The translations under genes were made by a program, and so were the position numbers. A stretch of DNA of 64,000 bases from Hathewaya histolytica (GTDB taxonomy: Bacteria; Bacillota; Clostridia; Clostridiales; Clostridiaceae), in NCBI RefSeq assembly GCF_901482605.1, contig NZ_LR590481.1:1550001-1614000 (forward strand). The letters run 5' to 3'. Positions 28,329 through 37,997 of the stretch are shown here, piece by piece (the stretch's first letter is position 1; every line of letters begins with the position of its first letter). The notes beneath the pieces are model-generated. The model had not been told where the DNA came from and did not search any database. It was given only the letters and a program-made list of their open reading frames with translations.

Positions 28329-28985
28329 ATGAAAACAAAATTTAATTTTAAAAATATGACTTTAATAGTAATATTTATAACTATAATTATTACTTTATTG
28401 TGTACTAAAAAATATTGGATACAATATACCAATTTAAAAGACTTTGTATCTTTTATAAAAAGTTATGGTAAATATGCCATAATACCTTTTATTCTTATTT
28501 TTTCATTAAAACCATTTGCCATTTTTATCCCTGCCGCAATGTTATCCATAGCTGGTGGAATACTATTTGGTCCAGTTAAAGGTTTTATAATAAATATGAT
28601 AGGCTTCTTTATTTCGGGAACTTTAGCATTCTACCTCTCTAGATCCCTTGGTAAAAATTTTGTGGACAAGATGCTAAAAGGAAAAGCTTTAGCCTTAAAT
28701 AATAACATGGGAAAAAAAGGTTTTAAGATATTATTTTTATTAAGACTTCCTCCAGTACTCCCATACGACCCTTTGAGTTACGCCTGTGGACTTACCAAAA
28801 TCAGCTATTCAGCGTTTATACTAGCTTCTTTATTAGGAGTAATTCCTGAAACTCTATGTTACTCCCTTATGGGTGAAAGCATTTTAAGTCCCTTTTCTGC
28901 TAAATTTATACTACCTTTAATATTTATTATAATTGCTACAGTACTATCAGGTTTCGCCTTTAAAAAGAGCCGTGAAATAAATTAA
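28329..28985 (+). CDS. TVP38/TMEM64 family membrane protein
   Basis: 218 aa, about five to six membrane helices, of the DedA/SNARE-associated (VTT) superfamily, whose members act in lipid scrambling or envelope homeostasis. The N-terminal helix is followed by FAIFIPAAMLSIAGGILFGPVKGFIINMIG, the FLSRSLG-like amphipathic loop (FYLSRSLGKNF) and LLRLPPVLPYDPLSYACGLTKIS, all typical of the family. It is one of few plus-strand genes here, with SD GAAAGG upstream and a bidirectional terminator at its end. Substrate unknown. Confidence 0.9.
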   Translation: MKTKFNFKNMTLIVIFITIIITLLCTKKYWIQYTNLKDFVSFIKSYGKYAIIPFILIFSLKPFAIFIPAAMLSIAGGILFGPVKGFIINMIGFFISGTLAFYLSRSLGKNFVDKMLKGKALALNNNMGKKGFKILFLLRLPPVLPYDPLSYACGLTKISYSAFILASLLGVIPETLCYSLMGESILSPFSAKFILPLIFIIIATVLSGFAFKKSREIN

Positions 28986-28987
28986 AA

Positions 28988-29038
28988 AAAGAGGAGCATA
29001 GTAAAATAATTTAATTTATATTTACTATGTTCCTCTTT
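28988..29038. terminator. Bidirectional terminator between converging genes
   Basis: AAAGAGGAGCATAGTAAA pairs with TTTACTATGTTCCTCTTT across an AT-rich loop. There are A tracts on one side and T tracts on the other, so it serves both the plus-strand TVP38 gene and the minus-strand gene at 29062-29583. Confidence 0.9.
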
Positions 29039-29061
29039 ATATATGATTCTTATATAAAAAA

Positions 29062-29583
29062 CTACTTAGATTTATCCCAGTATTTATAAACATTCTTTAG
29101 ATTAAATGCTCCTTTTTCTTTTAACTCATCTAAAGATAATTTATTTAACTCTCTCGCGGATATATAAAACACTCCCACTTTCCCTAATTCTAAATCTTCC
29201 CCTTTATCATTAGTTTCAATTTTATTTATTTCAAAGTTTACTCCTTGTAAATTATCTTTTAATTTAGACTTTTGAAGTTTTGTAATTACTTTCAAAATAT
29301 CTTTTTCTATATTCTCTTTACTTTTAGTATTTATATTTATAAATAAAGTCTCTTTTTTATCGTTACCTTCTTTTTTCTTTAACTCAGCCCAATTAAATTT
29401 ACTGTTAGTTATATTAACTTTTACTGTTTCAATTAAAGAGTCTTTTGGATTAAGTTTTTTTGTCGCCGCAATCTTCTTAAAGCTCTCCTTCTTAGTAAAA
29501 ATATTGGCAACTTTCCCTACCCCATAAAATACTAAAGCTAATCCAACAAAAGCAATTAATATATTTCTTATTATATTTTTCAT
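29062..29583 (-). CDS. Membrane-anchored protein of unknown function
   Basis: 173 aa. One N-terminal transmembrane helix (IIRNILIAFVGLALVFYGVGKVA, residues 4-26) is followed by a lysine-rich external domain with alternating strands (LIETVKVNITNSKFNWAE, ETLFININTKSKENI). No cysteine follows the helix, so it is not a lipoprotein, and no signal cleavage site is obvious. I do not recognise the family. Upstream, a stray strong SD (AAAGGAGG, 29689-29696 minus) lies ~105 nt before the true start with no start codon behind it. Confidence 0.65.
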   Translation of the reverse strand: MKNIIRNILIAFVGLALVFYGVGKVANIFTKKESFKKIAATKKLNPKDSLIETVKVNITNSKFNWAELKKKEGNDKKETLFININTKSKENIEKDILKVITKLQKSKLKDNLQGVNFEINKIETNDKGEDLELGKVGVFYISARELNKLSLDELKEKGAFNLKNVYKYWDKSK

Positions 29584-29750
29584 TTTAAAAATACCCCTTA
29601 TATTCGCGTATAATTACTAAATAATGATTGCATATGTAAAATATTAATATGTAATTTAAACTAAAATATTAATAAAAGCTTTGGAATACCTCCTTTCACT
29701 ATGATTATAACACATTCATATAAATTTTCTAATATTTATATGAATTTTAA

Positions 29751-29782
29751 AAAGCACTCCTATTTAATTTAAGAGTGCTGAA
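29751..29782 (-). terminator. Terminator after the amidase gene
   Basis: Minus-strand AGCACTC pairs with GAGTGCT, followed by TTTTTAAA, about 45 bp past the stop of the amidase gene. Confidence 0.8.
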
Positions 29783-29829
29783 ATTCCACTTATTTTGACA
29801 TATTTATATTTATTATAAAATTAATATGG

Positions 29830-30684
29830 TTAAAGAAATCTTACATAATCAGCACTTATATAGCCTGTCCTAATTCCTGAGTAAGTATTATATTTAACCT
29901 TATACCAATTTTGCCCAGAACTAATAACTTCAATCTTGTCATTGTTTAATATATATCCTAATATGGTACCCTTTATGTTTGGTGTATTTCTAACGTTTAG
30001 ATTTGTTTTAACTCCAATTATTTTTGCATTCGCTTTAAAAGAAGATGTGTTTGTACCAATTTCTATAGACTTCTTAAAATAGTTCCAAAGTTCAGCACCA
30101 TTTTTCATCATAACTTTAGGACATATCTTTCCTGTTACATCATGATGTCGTATAACATTTTCTGCAGGAATATTATACTTATTCATAAGATATCTAGTTA
30201 AAGCTATACCATTTTTTAATGTCTTATTAAAATCATTATCCTTATTTACACATAATTCAATGGCAATAGAATTAGAATTATTACTTTTAGGATTATATAC
30301 TTCTCCGGAATGCCATCCTTTAGATGTATCATTTAATGCTTGGATAATATTAGCCTCATCAATTACATAATGTGCTGAAGATTTTACATTTGGATGGTTT
30401 TCAAAGTAATCCCTATTAGCCTGGGCGTTTGCACCTACATCCGTATTATCTGTATCATGTATAACTATATACTTAGGTGTAATATTAACTCCTTTATCAT
30501 AATTTGTTGTAATAAGTTGTTTTTTAACAGGTACACCATTTATAGTTGGTCCATAAGAAAAGTGGTTTTTTTGGTTAGTGTAATTACTGCTTCTATAATT
30601 TATTGCTTGTACATTTTTACTTATACAATTATTAGCACCCAAGGCTACTAGTGCGGTTAATGCTAATGTTGTTTTTTTATTCAT
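29830..30684 (-). CDS. Secreted N-acetylmuramoyl-L-alanine amidase with SH3b domain
   Basis: 284 aa. N-terminal signal peptide (KKTTLALTALVALGANNC, cleavage near VQA at 28). The amidase_2/PGRP domain has zinc ligands in YIVIHDTDN, IRHHDVTGK and KICPK, with the transition-state residues GWHSGE. A bacterial SH3 domain (residues ~225-284, TNLNVRNTPNIKGTILGYI through YISADYVRF) probably binds peptidoglycan. It cleaves the bond between muramic acid and the stem peptide. Phage endolysin is an alternative, but the export signal and lack of phage neighbours argue for a host autolysin or germination-type enzyme. SD AGGAGG. Confidence 0.9.
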   Translation of the reverse strand: MNKKTTLALTALVALGANNCISKNVQAINYRSSNYTNQKNHFSYGPTINGVPVKKQLITTNYDKGVNITPKYIVIHDTDNTDVGANAQANRDYFENHPNVKSSAHYVIDEANIIQALNDTSKGWHSGEVYNPKSNNSNSIAIELCVNKDNDFNKTLKNGIALTRYLMNKYNIPAENVIRHHDVTGKICPKVMMKNGAELWNYFKKSIEIGTNTSSFKANAKIIGVKTNLNVRNTPNIKGTILGYILNNDKIEVISSGQNWYKVKYNTYSGIRTGYISADYVRFL

Positions 30685-31040
30685 TATTATTCCTCCTTAG
30701 TGTTAAAATGATTAATCTTCAGTTCACAATGTATATATAAATATTTCTTAATAAGAATAACTATTATTTACATATTTTTATATGTTATATATGAAATAAT
30801 TTCATTTAAATTATAAATTATGTAGATAAAATAATCAAATATATATCTTATGGATTTATTTGTAAAATTATAATTATATATTCTGTAATAAATCAATATA
30901 TATTTAATTAATTACAAAAAAATTATAACTCTTACTAAACTGTTAAAAAACAAGAAAATTCAAAGAAGATTTAGCTGAACACCTAAGGCATATTATTTAA
31001 AAATCAAATCAATTTTATGGAAATAATGAATAACAAAATA
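30685..31040. other. Non-coding AT-rich gap
   Basis: About 360 bp upstream of the amidase gene (the gap to the next gene includes a terminator). It is mostly A and T runs. I find no open reading frame with a credible ribosome site, no repeat family and no clear promoter; the amidase promoter must lie here. Confidence 0.6.
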
Positions 31041-31091
31041 ATAACACTGTTAGGAGCTATTTAAATTTTTAACAACTCATAACAGTGTTTT
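31041..31091 (-). terminator. Hairpin after the P-type ATPase gene
   Basis: Minus-strand AACACTGTTA pairs with TAACAGTGTT across a ~30-nt AT-rich loop, then TATTATTTT. The long loop makes it weaker than other terminators here. Confidence 0.6.
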
Positions 31092-31136
31092 ATACTATTT
31101 ATTAACTTTTTATAACGTACAACCCTATGTTTAGAA

Positions 31137-33509
31137 TTATTCTTCAACCTTTAAAAATGGAAGTTTTATATCTCCTAAAAGCTTACTTAAGATTTTTATA
31201 CTGAAAGGATATATTAAAATTAAAACTATTGCTATACTAATATATAAAATCGGTGATTTTTCCAACATATAAAATCTTCTACCTATAGAAATAAAAAACG
31301 GTGCTATAAAAAGAATGCTCATTAAGGAATTTAAAATAACTTTAAATTTATTTAAAGGTTTTGATATTTCTAAAAGTAACATTAAACTACACCCTCCTAT
31401 AACTATAGTAGATAAAGTTCTACACTGCTCTAAATTAAGTCCTTTATTCTTCGCAAGGATAAATATAAGTACAGTTATAAGACTTATATATATACCACTA
31501 GGTATGGCAAGACTTATGGCTCTTTTTAAAAATCCTTTTTTAACTATAGAATTATTGGGTGCCAAAGCTAAAAAGAAGGATGGAATTCCAATAGATACAG
31601 ATCCTATTAATCCCAGCTGTATTGGCATAATTGGATATGGAAGAAATAAAACACAAAATAATATAGCTAACAATAATGAATATACTGTTTTAGAAAGATA
31701 TAAATTAGCCACCCTCTCTAAATTATTAATAGTTCTTCTTCCCTCCAAAACTACCTTAGGAAGAGCTGAGAAGTTAGAATCTAATAATACTAACTGAGCC
31801 ACAGCCTTAGTTGCATCTGAACCATTTGCCATAGCAATCCCACAATCAGACTCTTTTAAAGCTAAAACATCATTTATACCATCCCCAGTCATAGCAACAG
31901 TATGACCTTTACTTTGAAGCGCCTTTACAAATTTTTTTTTCTGGTGAGGAGTAACCCTCCCAAAGACAGTGTTACTATCTAATATATCTGAAAGCTTTTT
32001 TTCATCATTACCTAATTCCCTAGCATCTATATATCTTTCTGCATTTCTAACTCCAGCCTTTTTTGCTACTTCTGATACAGTAATTGGATTATCTCCAGAT
32101 ATAATCTTCACTTCTACACCTTGCTTATGAAAATATTCTAGGGTTTCCGGAGCCTCTTTTCTTATAACATCATCTATTAAAATTAAAGCAGCAGCTTCTA
32201 CTTTATCATTATCTAAGATCTCTTCAATATTGTCACTATTATACCTCGCAAAAAGTAATACTCTATTCCCCTTTGTGGCAGCTTCCTCAACTTTTGATTT
32301 TACTAAATCGTAATTATCACCTAGAATAGATTCTGGTGCCCCAAGAATCCAAATTCCTTCATCTAAAAAAGTAACTGAACTCCATTTTTTATCAGATGTA
32401 AATGGAATTTTGCTTAATACTTCTATATTATTCTTATTATTATACCTATTTAAAATAGCGTCAGAAGTCTGATTTTCATTAGGAAAAGAATGAATAAACC
32501 CATTTAACATATCCTCAATATAATTTATATCTTTACTATTAATAAGAGGTATTAAATTATTCATCTTCAATCTTCCTTCTGTTATAGTTCCTGTTTTATC
32601 TAGACATAGAATATCTACTCTTGCTAAGACTTCTGTAGCTGGTAATTCTTGTACTAGTGTATTCCATTTGGAAAGTCTAACTACAGCCATAACTAAAGTA
32701 AGACTTGTAAGAAGTATAAGCCCTTCCGGAACCATTCCAATTATTCCTGCTACAGAGCTTATAGCTGCATCTTGCCAGCTTTTTTGATTAAACATAATTT
32801 GCATCGTTAAAAGTAATATTCCAATGGGAAGTATAAACCATATTATCATTTTAAGTATTTTATTTACAGAATATAAAATTTCTGAATTAATACGTTTAAA
32901 TCTTTTAGCCTCAATAGATAAACTAGCAGCATATGTATTAGATCCAACCTTTGTAACCCTTGCATAACCAGAACCTTTTTCTACAAAACTTCCTGAAAAT
33001 AAATCATCTCCATCTTTTTTTATAACCCTATCTGACTCACCAGTGAGCATGGATTCATTCATCTCCACATTATTTCCTTGAATTAATTCTCCATCAACTA
33101 AAAGTTGTATTCCTGGAGTAAGTAAGATAATATCATCTAAGACTAAGTGTTCTGCTAAAATAATTTCTTCTTTTCCATCTCTTAAAACCTTAGCTTTTGC
33201 AACATTAACCAATGACATTTTCTCTAAGGTCTTTTTTGCTCGCACCTCCTGAACTATTCCAATTACAGTATTACTCAGTATAACTCCGGCAAAAAGTGCA
33301 TTTTTAGGAGACCCAGCAATAATAACAATTATGGCTAAAACTAAGTTTATAGCGTTATATATAGTAAATAAATTTGCTCTTACAATTTCGCCAAAACTTC
33401 TAGAGGGATTCTTTGGGGGCGTATTAATTTTTCCTTCTCTAACCCGTACATCTACCTCTTCTTTAGTTAATCCACTTACCTTACATTCATCCTGTTTTTT
33501 ATCTATCAT
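31137..33509 (-). CDS. Cation-translocating P-type ATPase (CtpE-like)
   Basis: 790 aa ion pump. Actuator motif LTGES near residue 157, about ten membrane helices, ion-site helix PEGLILLTS, phosphorylation motif CLDKTGT, hinge GDGINDVLALK and nucleotide domain SDKKWSSVTF. The PEGL...ELPATEVLARVD arrangement resembles the CtpE-type calcium ATPase subgroup rather than heavy-metal pumps: no N-terminal CxxC domain and no CPC in the transport helix. The exact ion is inference. SD GGAGGG precedes ATG. It stands alone, without a regulator. Confidence 0.88.
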   Translation of the reverse strand: MIDKKQDECKVSGLTKEEVDVRVREGKINTPPKNPSRSFGEIVRANLFTIYNAINLVLAIIVIIAGSPKNALFAGVILSNTVIGIVQEVRAKKTLEKMSLVNVAKAKVLRDGKEEIILAEHLVLDDIILLTPGIQLLVDGELIQGNNVEMNESMLTGESDRVIKKDGDDLFSGSFVEKGSGYARVTKVGSNTYAASLSIEAKRFKRINSEILYSVNKILKMIIWFILPIGILLLTMQIMFNQKSWQDAAISSVAGIIGMVPEGLILLTSLTLVMAVVRLSKWNTLVQELPATEVLARVDILCLDKTGTITEGRLKMNNLIPLINSKDINYIEDMLNGFIHSFPNENQTSDAILNRYNNKNNIEVLSKIPFTSDKKWSSVTFLDEGIWILGAPESILGDNYDLVKSKVEEAATKGNRVLLFARYNSDNIEEILDNDKVEAAALILIDDVIRKEAPETLEYFHKQGVEVKIISGDNPITVSEVAKKAGVRNAERYIDARELGNDEKKLSDILDSNTVFGRVTPHQKKKFVKALQSKGHTVAMTGDGINDVLALKESDCGIAMANGSDATKAVAQLVLLDSNFSALPKVVLEGRRTINNLERVANLYLSKTVYSLLLAILFCVLFLPYPIMPIQLGLIGSVSIGIPSFFLALAPNNSIVKKGFLKRAISLAIPSGIYISLITVLIFILAKNKGLNLEQCRTLSTIVIGGCSLMLLLEISKPLNKFKVILNSLMSILFIAPFFISIGRRFYMLEKSPILYISIAIVLILIYPFSIKILSKLLGDIKLPFLKVEE

Positions 33510-33669
33510 ATATACCCCTCCTTATTACTTATTATTTTAACTCTTTTCACAAAAAATATTATATCATTTCTATTAAATATACCTTAAAAATACCTTAATT
33601 TTCATACAATGATAAAATTAAGGTAACATATTAAGTTGTTAGATTAAAACTCATGAAATTTTTATAATA

Positions 33670-33703
33670 ATAAAACCTCAATGAAATTTCATTGAGGTTT
33701 TAT
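33670..33703 (-). terminator. Terminator after the DUF975 gene
   Basis: AAAACCTCAATGAAA pairs with TTTCATTGAGGTTTT almost without a loop; T-rich on the minus side and A-rich on the other, so it could work both ways. Confidence 0.9.
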
Positions 33704-33705
33704 TA

Positions 33706-34494
33706 TTATAAAGTATCGATTACTTCTATATCTTCTTCATCTTCTTTTAACTCTTCATAAAAAGCTGCTAAAGAAGCATTTATATATGGTATTAAGAAAA
33801 GAATACCTACAACGGTTAAACATGCTAAGATTCCCCATCCTATAAAACTTAACATTAAAGTAAATAATTTAAGGCAATTCCCCTTCATCATGCTAACGCT
33901 TTCTTTTATAGCATCTACGCCCCCTATTTCAGGGTTATCTGCATATATAAAGTATGTCATAGAGTATCTTAAGATTACAATACTAAAAATAACAGAAACT
34001 AACAATATAACTAATGCAATTATTATAATAGACGTAATATTTAAGCTAGTAAGACCACCACCAGTACTCACTAAAGCAGATATTATCAATATAGATGCTG
34101 GTATAGAAAATAATATAAACCATAATATTGTGTATATTGTAACTAATAGATTAGCAATAAAAGTACCTCCATAATGTTTAAATCCTCTAAATAGATCAGA
34201 TACCCTAGTTTCTTTTTCATTTAATATATTAAGAAAAAAATGACATATTCCAAAAGAAAATGCACCTGCAATAAACAGATTAATTATACTAACTATTAAT
34301 GAACCACTTGAACTTGATGGTGTTGTAGTGTTGCTAGAATTTATATACTTATTTATACTCATCCCAATATTAAGAGATGCAGTAAAACAAAAATACAAAA
34401 AGCAAACTAAGATAGATATGCCCCATTTGCCTTTTAATGCTTTTCTTGCACTAGCCTTAATTTCTTTATTAGATGGTAAACTTTTACTCATCAT
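33706..34494 (-). CDS. DUF975 family membrane protein
   Basis: 262 aa, about six membrane segments, with the DUF975 start (NKEIKASARKALKGKWGISILVCFLYF). The middle has a serine-rich loop (SSNTTTPSSSSGS) and helices ending in VVGILFLIPYINASLAAFYEELKE. Function unknown; in other Firmicutes these are integral membrane proteins of the glycerophosphoryl-diester-like permease superfamily. Two ATGs are adjacent; SD AGGGGG suits the one at 34494. An acidic C-terminal tail (EEDEEDIEVIDTL) faces the cytoplasm. Confidence 0.85.
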   Translation of the reverse strand: MMSKSLPSNKEIKASARKALKGKWGISILVCFLYFCFTASLNIGMSINKYINSSNTTTPSSSSGSLIVSIINLFIAGAFSFGICHFFLNILNEKETRVSDLFRGFKHYGGTFIANLLVTIYTILWFILFSIPASILIISALVSTGGGLTSLNITSIIIIALVILLVSVIFSIVILRYSMTYFIYADNPEIGGVDAIKESVSMMKGNCLKLFTLMLSFIGWGILACLTVVGILFLIPYINASLAAFYEELKEDEEDIEVIDTL

Positions 34495-34716
34495 CACTAA
34501 TCCCCCTTAACTTGTTTACATTACCTATTGTTATGATTTATATTATATTATATTATATTAATACTTTATTTTCAATATTAATAATTTATTAATAAGCCTG
34601 AAGTTATAGAAAAATCTAATTACTATACACATAATTACACTTAACTTTTTGTTTATATTAATAAAATTCCCTAGTTATAAGTTAATTTATATATACATCT
34701 AATTATGCTAAAAAAT

Positions 34717-34752
34717 AAGAAAATCACCATAAAGTATAGCGATTCTCTTATT
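34717..34752 (-). terminator. Terminator after the L,D-transpeptidase gene
   Basis: Minus-strand AAGAGAATCGC pairs with the GTGATTTTCTT arm across a short loop, followed by ATTTTTT. The stem has two G-U pairs. Confidence 0.8.
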
Positions 34753-34761
34753 TTAAAATTC

Positions 34762-35916
34762 TTATTTTATATAAACATTAGTTCCATTTGGTATATTATC
34801 GAATATCCACTTTGCATTCTCTGTAGCTAATCTAATGCACCCATGAGAGGCTGGTCTACCTAATGTATAGTCTAAAACCTGATGGCTTGGATTCATTGGA
34901 TAAGAATGAAATAAGTAGTTCCCATAAAAACTTACCCAATATTTAGCACCTGCTTTAAAGTTTTTTGTAAAAAACCAATTTCCTCTAGAGCTAACTCTAA
35001 ATACTCCACTAGGGGTTGGAGTACCACTAAGTCCTGTACTACATTTCATAGTATTTGATACACTCCACGTATTTCCGCTTCTATTAAGCACACTTACCTC
35101 TTGTTTTCCCTTATCCACAAACAACAAATAATTTGAACCACTGATAAGTTCGTTAGAATTTACAAATTCTTGAACGTTTCCAACACCACTTGCAGCTTCC
35201 AGTTTCCTCCTAGCCTTTTCTTCTGCTGCTCTTCTTTTCCTTTCTTCTTCAATTCTTTTTTTTGCTTCATTTATTTCTTTTTCTTTATCTTTCAATTCTT
35301 TCTCAGAAAGTGGAATTTTATTTTCTCTTAAATAAGTCATAGCATCATTTACATCTTCTGATTTTATAAGTTTGTCCACCTTTTTAAGAGTGTATAACTT
35401 ATAATCATTTAATAACTTTTCTTTAAATGATTTATTCTTGTTACTTTCATATAAAGAAATAGATTGGTCTATACTTTTCAAGGCATTTTTAAATTCTTTT
35501 TTGTTAAGAAATTTTTCTGCTTCTAAATAAGCCTTCTTAGATTCTTCCTTATTTTTAATACTTTTTTCTAAATTATTTATCTTATTTAAATCAATATTTT
35601 TGTACCCTTTAAGATCATTAATAGTTTTGTTAAGTTCATCAGCCTTTATCTTATCATTTAAATACTGATCTTGTAAGTTACTTAAATTCACCTCTAAATA
35701 AGACAAAACATCTTTATGGAATTTAAATCTTTTATAAAAAAACTTATTGTGTTTATTATTGTATATTTTCTTAGCTTCATCATATTTTTTTTCATCATAA
35801 GTTTTTTTGAATGTTGATACTTCTGATGCCACAGTATCTTTTTCATAATAAATTAGTCCTATACTAATTCCTAAAACGGTTATCACTGGAATTAGTATTT
35901 TAAATATCTTTTTCAT
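34762..35916 (-). CDS. L,D-transpeptidase (YkuD) with coiled-coil stalk
   Basis: 384 aa. An N-terminal membrane anchor or signal (IFKILIPVITVLGISIGLIY) precedes a ~220-residue lysine/glutamate-rich helical stalk with repeats such as KKYDEAKKIYN and FKNALKSIDQ, probably TPR-like/coiled-coil. The C-terminal YkuD domain (about 258-384) holds the catalytic SHGCIRLATENAKWIF; cysteine and histidine are intact. YkuD enzymes form 3-3 peptidoglycan cross-links or attach proteins. SD GGAGTGTG. No operon partner; the stalk probably spans the wall. Confidence 0.88.
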   Translation of the reverse strand: MKKIFKILIPVITVLGISIGLIYYEKDTVASEVSTFKKTYDEKKYDEAKKIYNNKHNKFFYKRFKFHKDVLSYLEVNLSNLQDQYLNDKIKADELNKTINDLKGYKNIDLNKINNLEKSIKNKEESKKAYLEAEKFLNKKEFKNALKSIDQSISLYESNKNKSFKEKLLNDYKLYTLKKVDKLIKSEDVNDAMTYLRENKIPLSEKELKDKEKEINEAKKRIEEERKRRAAEEKARRKLEAASGVGNVQEFVNSNELISGSNYLLFVDKGKQEVSVLNRSGNTWSVSNTMKCSTGLSGTPTPSGVFRVSSRGNWFFTKNFKAGAKYWVSFYGNYLFHSYPMNPSHQVLDYTLGRPASHGCIRLATENAKWIFDNIPNGTNVYIK

Positions 35917-36067
35917 AGCACACTCCTAATTTATAAAAATAATTAAAATTTCACTATACATTATAGTATATATGAATTTATATTTCTATAAATTACACAA
36001 GTTGTATGCAGATTGTAACCTTTTATTCCAAACTTCTTAATCCTTTTACATAAAATGTATTTATTAT

Positions 36068-37393
36068 TTAATCTCTTAAATCAATTACTCTTTTAGCCTT
36101 ATGCACTACTCTTGGAAGTTTACCTTTATCTAGAACCACTACATCTTTGGGTCTTATACCTAGATGAGCCTTAATTTTACTATTTATTTTTTCACTTAAA
36201 TATTTCTTATCTAGACCTACATCGTCAGATTTTTCTACTTCAACGCTAAATTTGGTCATATGATTTTCCGTGAAAACCCTTATTCGATATTCCCCAGTTA
36301 ATCCTTCACATTCTCTTACGATATATTCAATATCACTTGGAAACACATTCACCCCAGAACAAGTAAAGACATCATCTAATCTTCCTATAATCCTGATCCT
36401 TTTGTGAGTTCTACCACATTTACATACATCATTATTATAAGTTACTATATCTCCTGTCCTAAATCTAATCATTGGACGTGCTTTCTTCTTTAAAGTTGTT
36501 AAAACTAGCTCCCCCTTTTCTCCAGGGCATACCGGTTCTAAAGTATTAGTATCTAGTACTTCTACCAGTATTTGATCTTCAGCTATGTGAAGACCATTTT
36601 TTTCACTACACATACCAGCACAAGCTCCAAATATATCTGATATTCCATAAAAATCATATACTTCTGCTCCCCATAATTTCTCGATAGCTTCCCTTGTAGA
36701 CTCTATGGAACCCCCTAGTTCTCCTGCTACTATTATTTTTCTTATACTTAAATCCTTAGCTGGATTTATTCCCTTATTTTTTGCAGTTTCTCCTAAATAC
36801 CAAGCATAGGATGGAGTCGTCCAAATAATTGTAGGTTTATATTGAGATAATATAAATAAAAGTCTATCGGAAGGTACAGTGCCTACCCAAATGCATAATG
36901 CTCCTAGATTTTGCGCTCCTATTACAGTTGGCCCTCCAACAAATAAAGAAAAGTTTAAAGCATGAATATATCTATCGTCCTTTCTCATTCCCATTGCATA
37001 AAATAGTCTACTTTCTATATTTTGAAACTCATCAAAATCCTCTTTAGTAAAAGGACTTATAGTTGGAAGCCCTGTAGAGCCACTAGAAGATGATATAAAC
37101 ACCACATCTTCTTCACTTACTGCCACCAAATCTCCTAATAAGGGTTTTCCCATCTGACTTTCCCTTTCTATTCTCTTATTAATAAAAGGGAATTTTCTTA
37201 TATCTTCTAGACAATGTATATCTTCTGGTCTAATATTTGATTTATTAAAACTTTGCTTATAATACTCAGAATTTTCATAAGCAAAGTTTATCTCATCTTT
37301 TAAATATTTAAGTTGTAACTTTTCTAGTTCATCTCTCTTCAGGGTTTCGATCTCTTTTTCCCAATAGATTCTTTGATTATTCACTTTTATCAC
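36068..37393 (-). CDS. Phenylacetate-CoA ligase-like adenylate-forming enzyme
   Basis: 441 aa, length of the PaaK/coenzyme F390 synthetase-like branch. It activates an aryl or other carboxylate as an acyl-adenylate, then a CoA thioester. The P-loop is FISSSSGSTGLPTISPFT (about 99-116); further motifs are VYDFYGISDIFG and the acceptor motif RFRTGDIV, with KCGRTHKRIRIIGRLDDV. The C-terminal domain ends with a catalytic lysine region (GKLPRVVHKAKRVIDL). No degradation partners are nearby, so the substrate is unknown. SD-like GGGGTG lies before ATG. It borders the repeat at 37796. Confidence 0.85.
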   Translation of the reverse strand: MIKVNNQRIYWEKEIETLKRDELEKLQLKYLKDEINFAYENSEYYKQSFNKSNIRPEDIHCLEDIRKFPFINKRIERESQMGKPLLGDLVAVSEEDVVFISSSSGSTGLPTISPFTKEDFDEFQNIESRLFYAMGMRKDDRYIHALNFSLFVGGPTVIGAQNLGALCIWVGTVPSDRLLFILSQYKPTIIWTTPSYAWYLGETAKNKGINPAKDLSIRKIIVAGELGGSIESTREAIEKLWGAEVYDFYGISDIFGACAGMCSEKNGLHIAEDQILVEVLDTNTLEPVCPGEKGELVLTTLKKKARPMIRFRTGDIVTYNNDVCKCGRTHKRIRIIGRLDDVFTCSGVNVFPSDIEYIVRECEGLTGEYRIRVFTENHMTKFSVEVEKSDDVGLDKKYLSEKINSKIKAHLGIRPKDVVVLDKGKLPRVVHKAKRVIDLRD

Positions 37394-37795
37394 CCCAAAT
37401 ATAAATTAATATAATAAAAAGTACTACAAATTAAAATAAAGTAGTGTTTTTATTATATTATTATTATTATTTATTGTGATAAAAAATTGGCTAATCAAAT
37501 AATTAATTTATGTAAAAATGTCCCCCTTCTGAAAAGTACCTCTAATTCTTTTATTGAAAATTATTTCTGACTTATAAATTAAAAATGTTTTTTAAATTTA
37601 CTGATACTATATTCTCCCTTTATAATAGACAGCTAAAATAATAAAACTGTTCAATAAAGAAAATATAAGGCGTTATAAGGCTTATTTTATCATCTTTATT
37701 CTTCCTATATTTTATCCTAACAAGCTAAGAAAATTTTAAAACTATTGCTATTAATAAAATATTCATTTTTATAATTTAATATACGACGACAAAAT
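37394..37795. other. Non-coding gap beside the rnpB repeat
   Basis: About 400 bp upstream of the phenylacetate-CoA ligase-like gene. It contains short direct repeats (ATAAGGC at about 37666 and 37675) and a relatively C-rich patch (TCCCCCTTCTG). No gene with a ribosome site is visible. Any insertion-sequence remnant here is too decayed for me to name. Confidence 0.5.
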
Positions 37796-37863
37796 TATGG
37801 CAAAACAAAAAACACCAAGTATAAAACTTAGTGTTCTCAATGATACGAGTAACCCTATAAGCC
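37796..37863 (-). repeat. Distal copy of the rnpB 3' end and terminator (att-like)
   Basis: It repeats 40162-40230 with about four substitutions and one indel. It includes the P1 3' strand of RNase P RNA (GGGTTACTCG), the AACACTAAG / CTTGGTGTT hairpin and the T tract on the minus strand. Weak similarity continues ~15 nt into rnpB. It is not connected to an RNase P gene here, so it is a displaced fragment. Confidence 0.85.
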
Positions 37864-37997
37864 AGGTTATGTTTTATAAAAAGTTTATATTCAGCTATAT
37901 ATTATTATCTATTTAAATGTTGGTAATTATATCTTTAGAGCATATATCGAATTATAATATATTATTTAATCTTATTTCTTTTTTTCACAAAAACACC

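Noticed and set aside
28229-28432. Minus-strand frame overlapping the TVP38 gene start
   Set aside because: Hydrophobic shadow frame antisense to a conserved gene, no SD.
34530-34560. ATATT microsatellite-like run
   Set aside because: Simple AT repeat in a spacer; no unit structure that suggests phase variation of a gene.
37500-37740. Possible insertion-sequence end (TCCCCCTTCTG, ATAAGGC repeats)
   Set aside because: No transposase frame, no inverted-repeat pair and no target duplication could be found.
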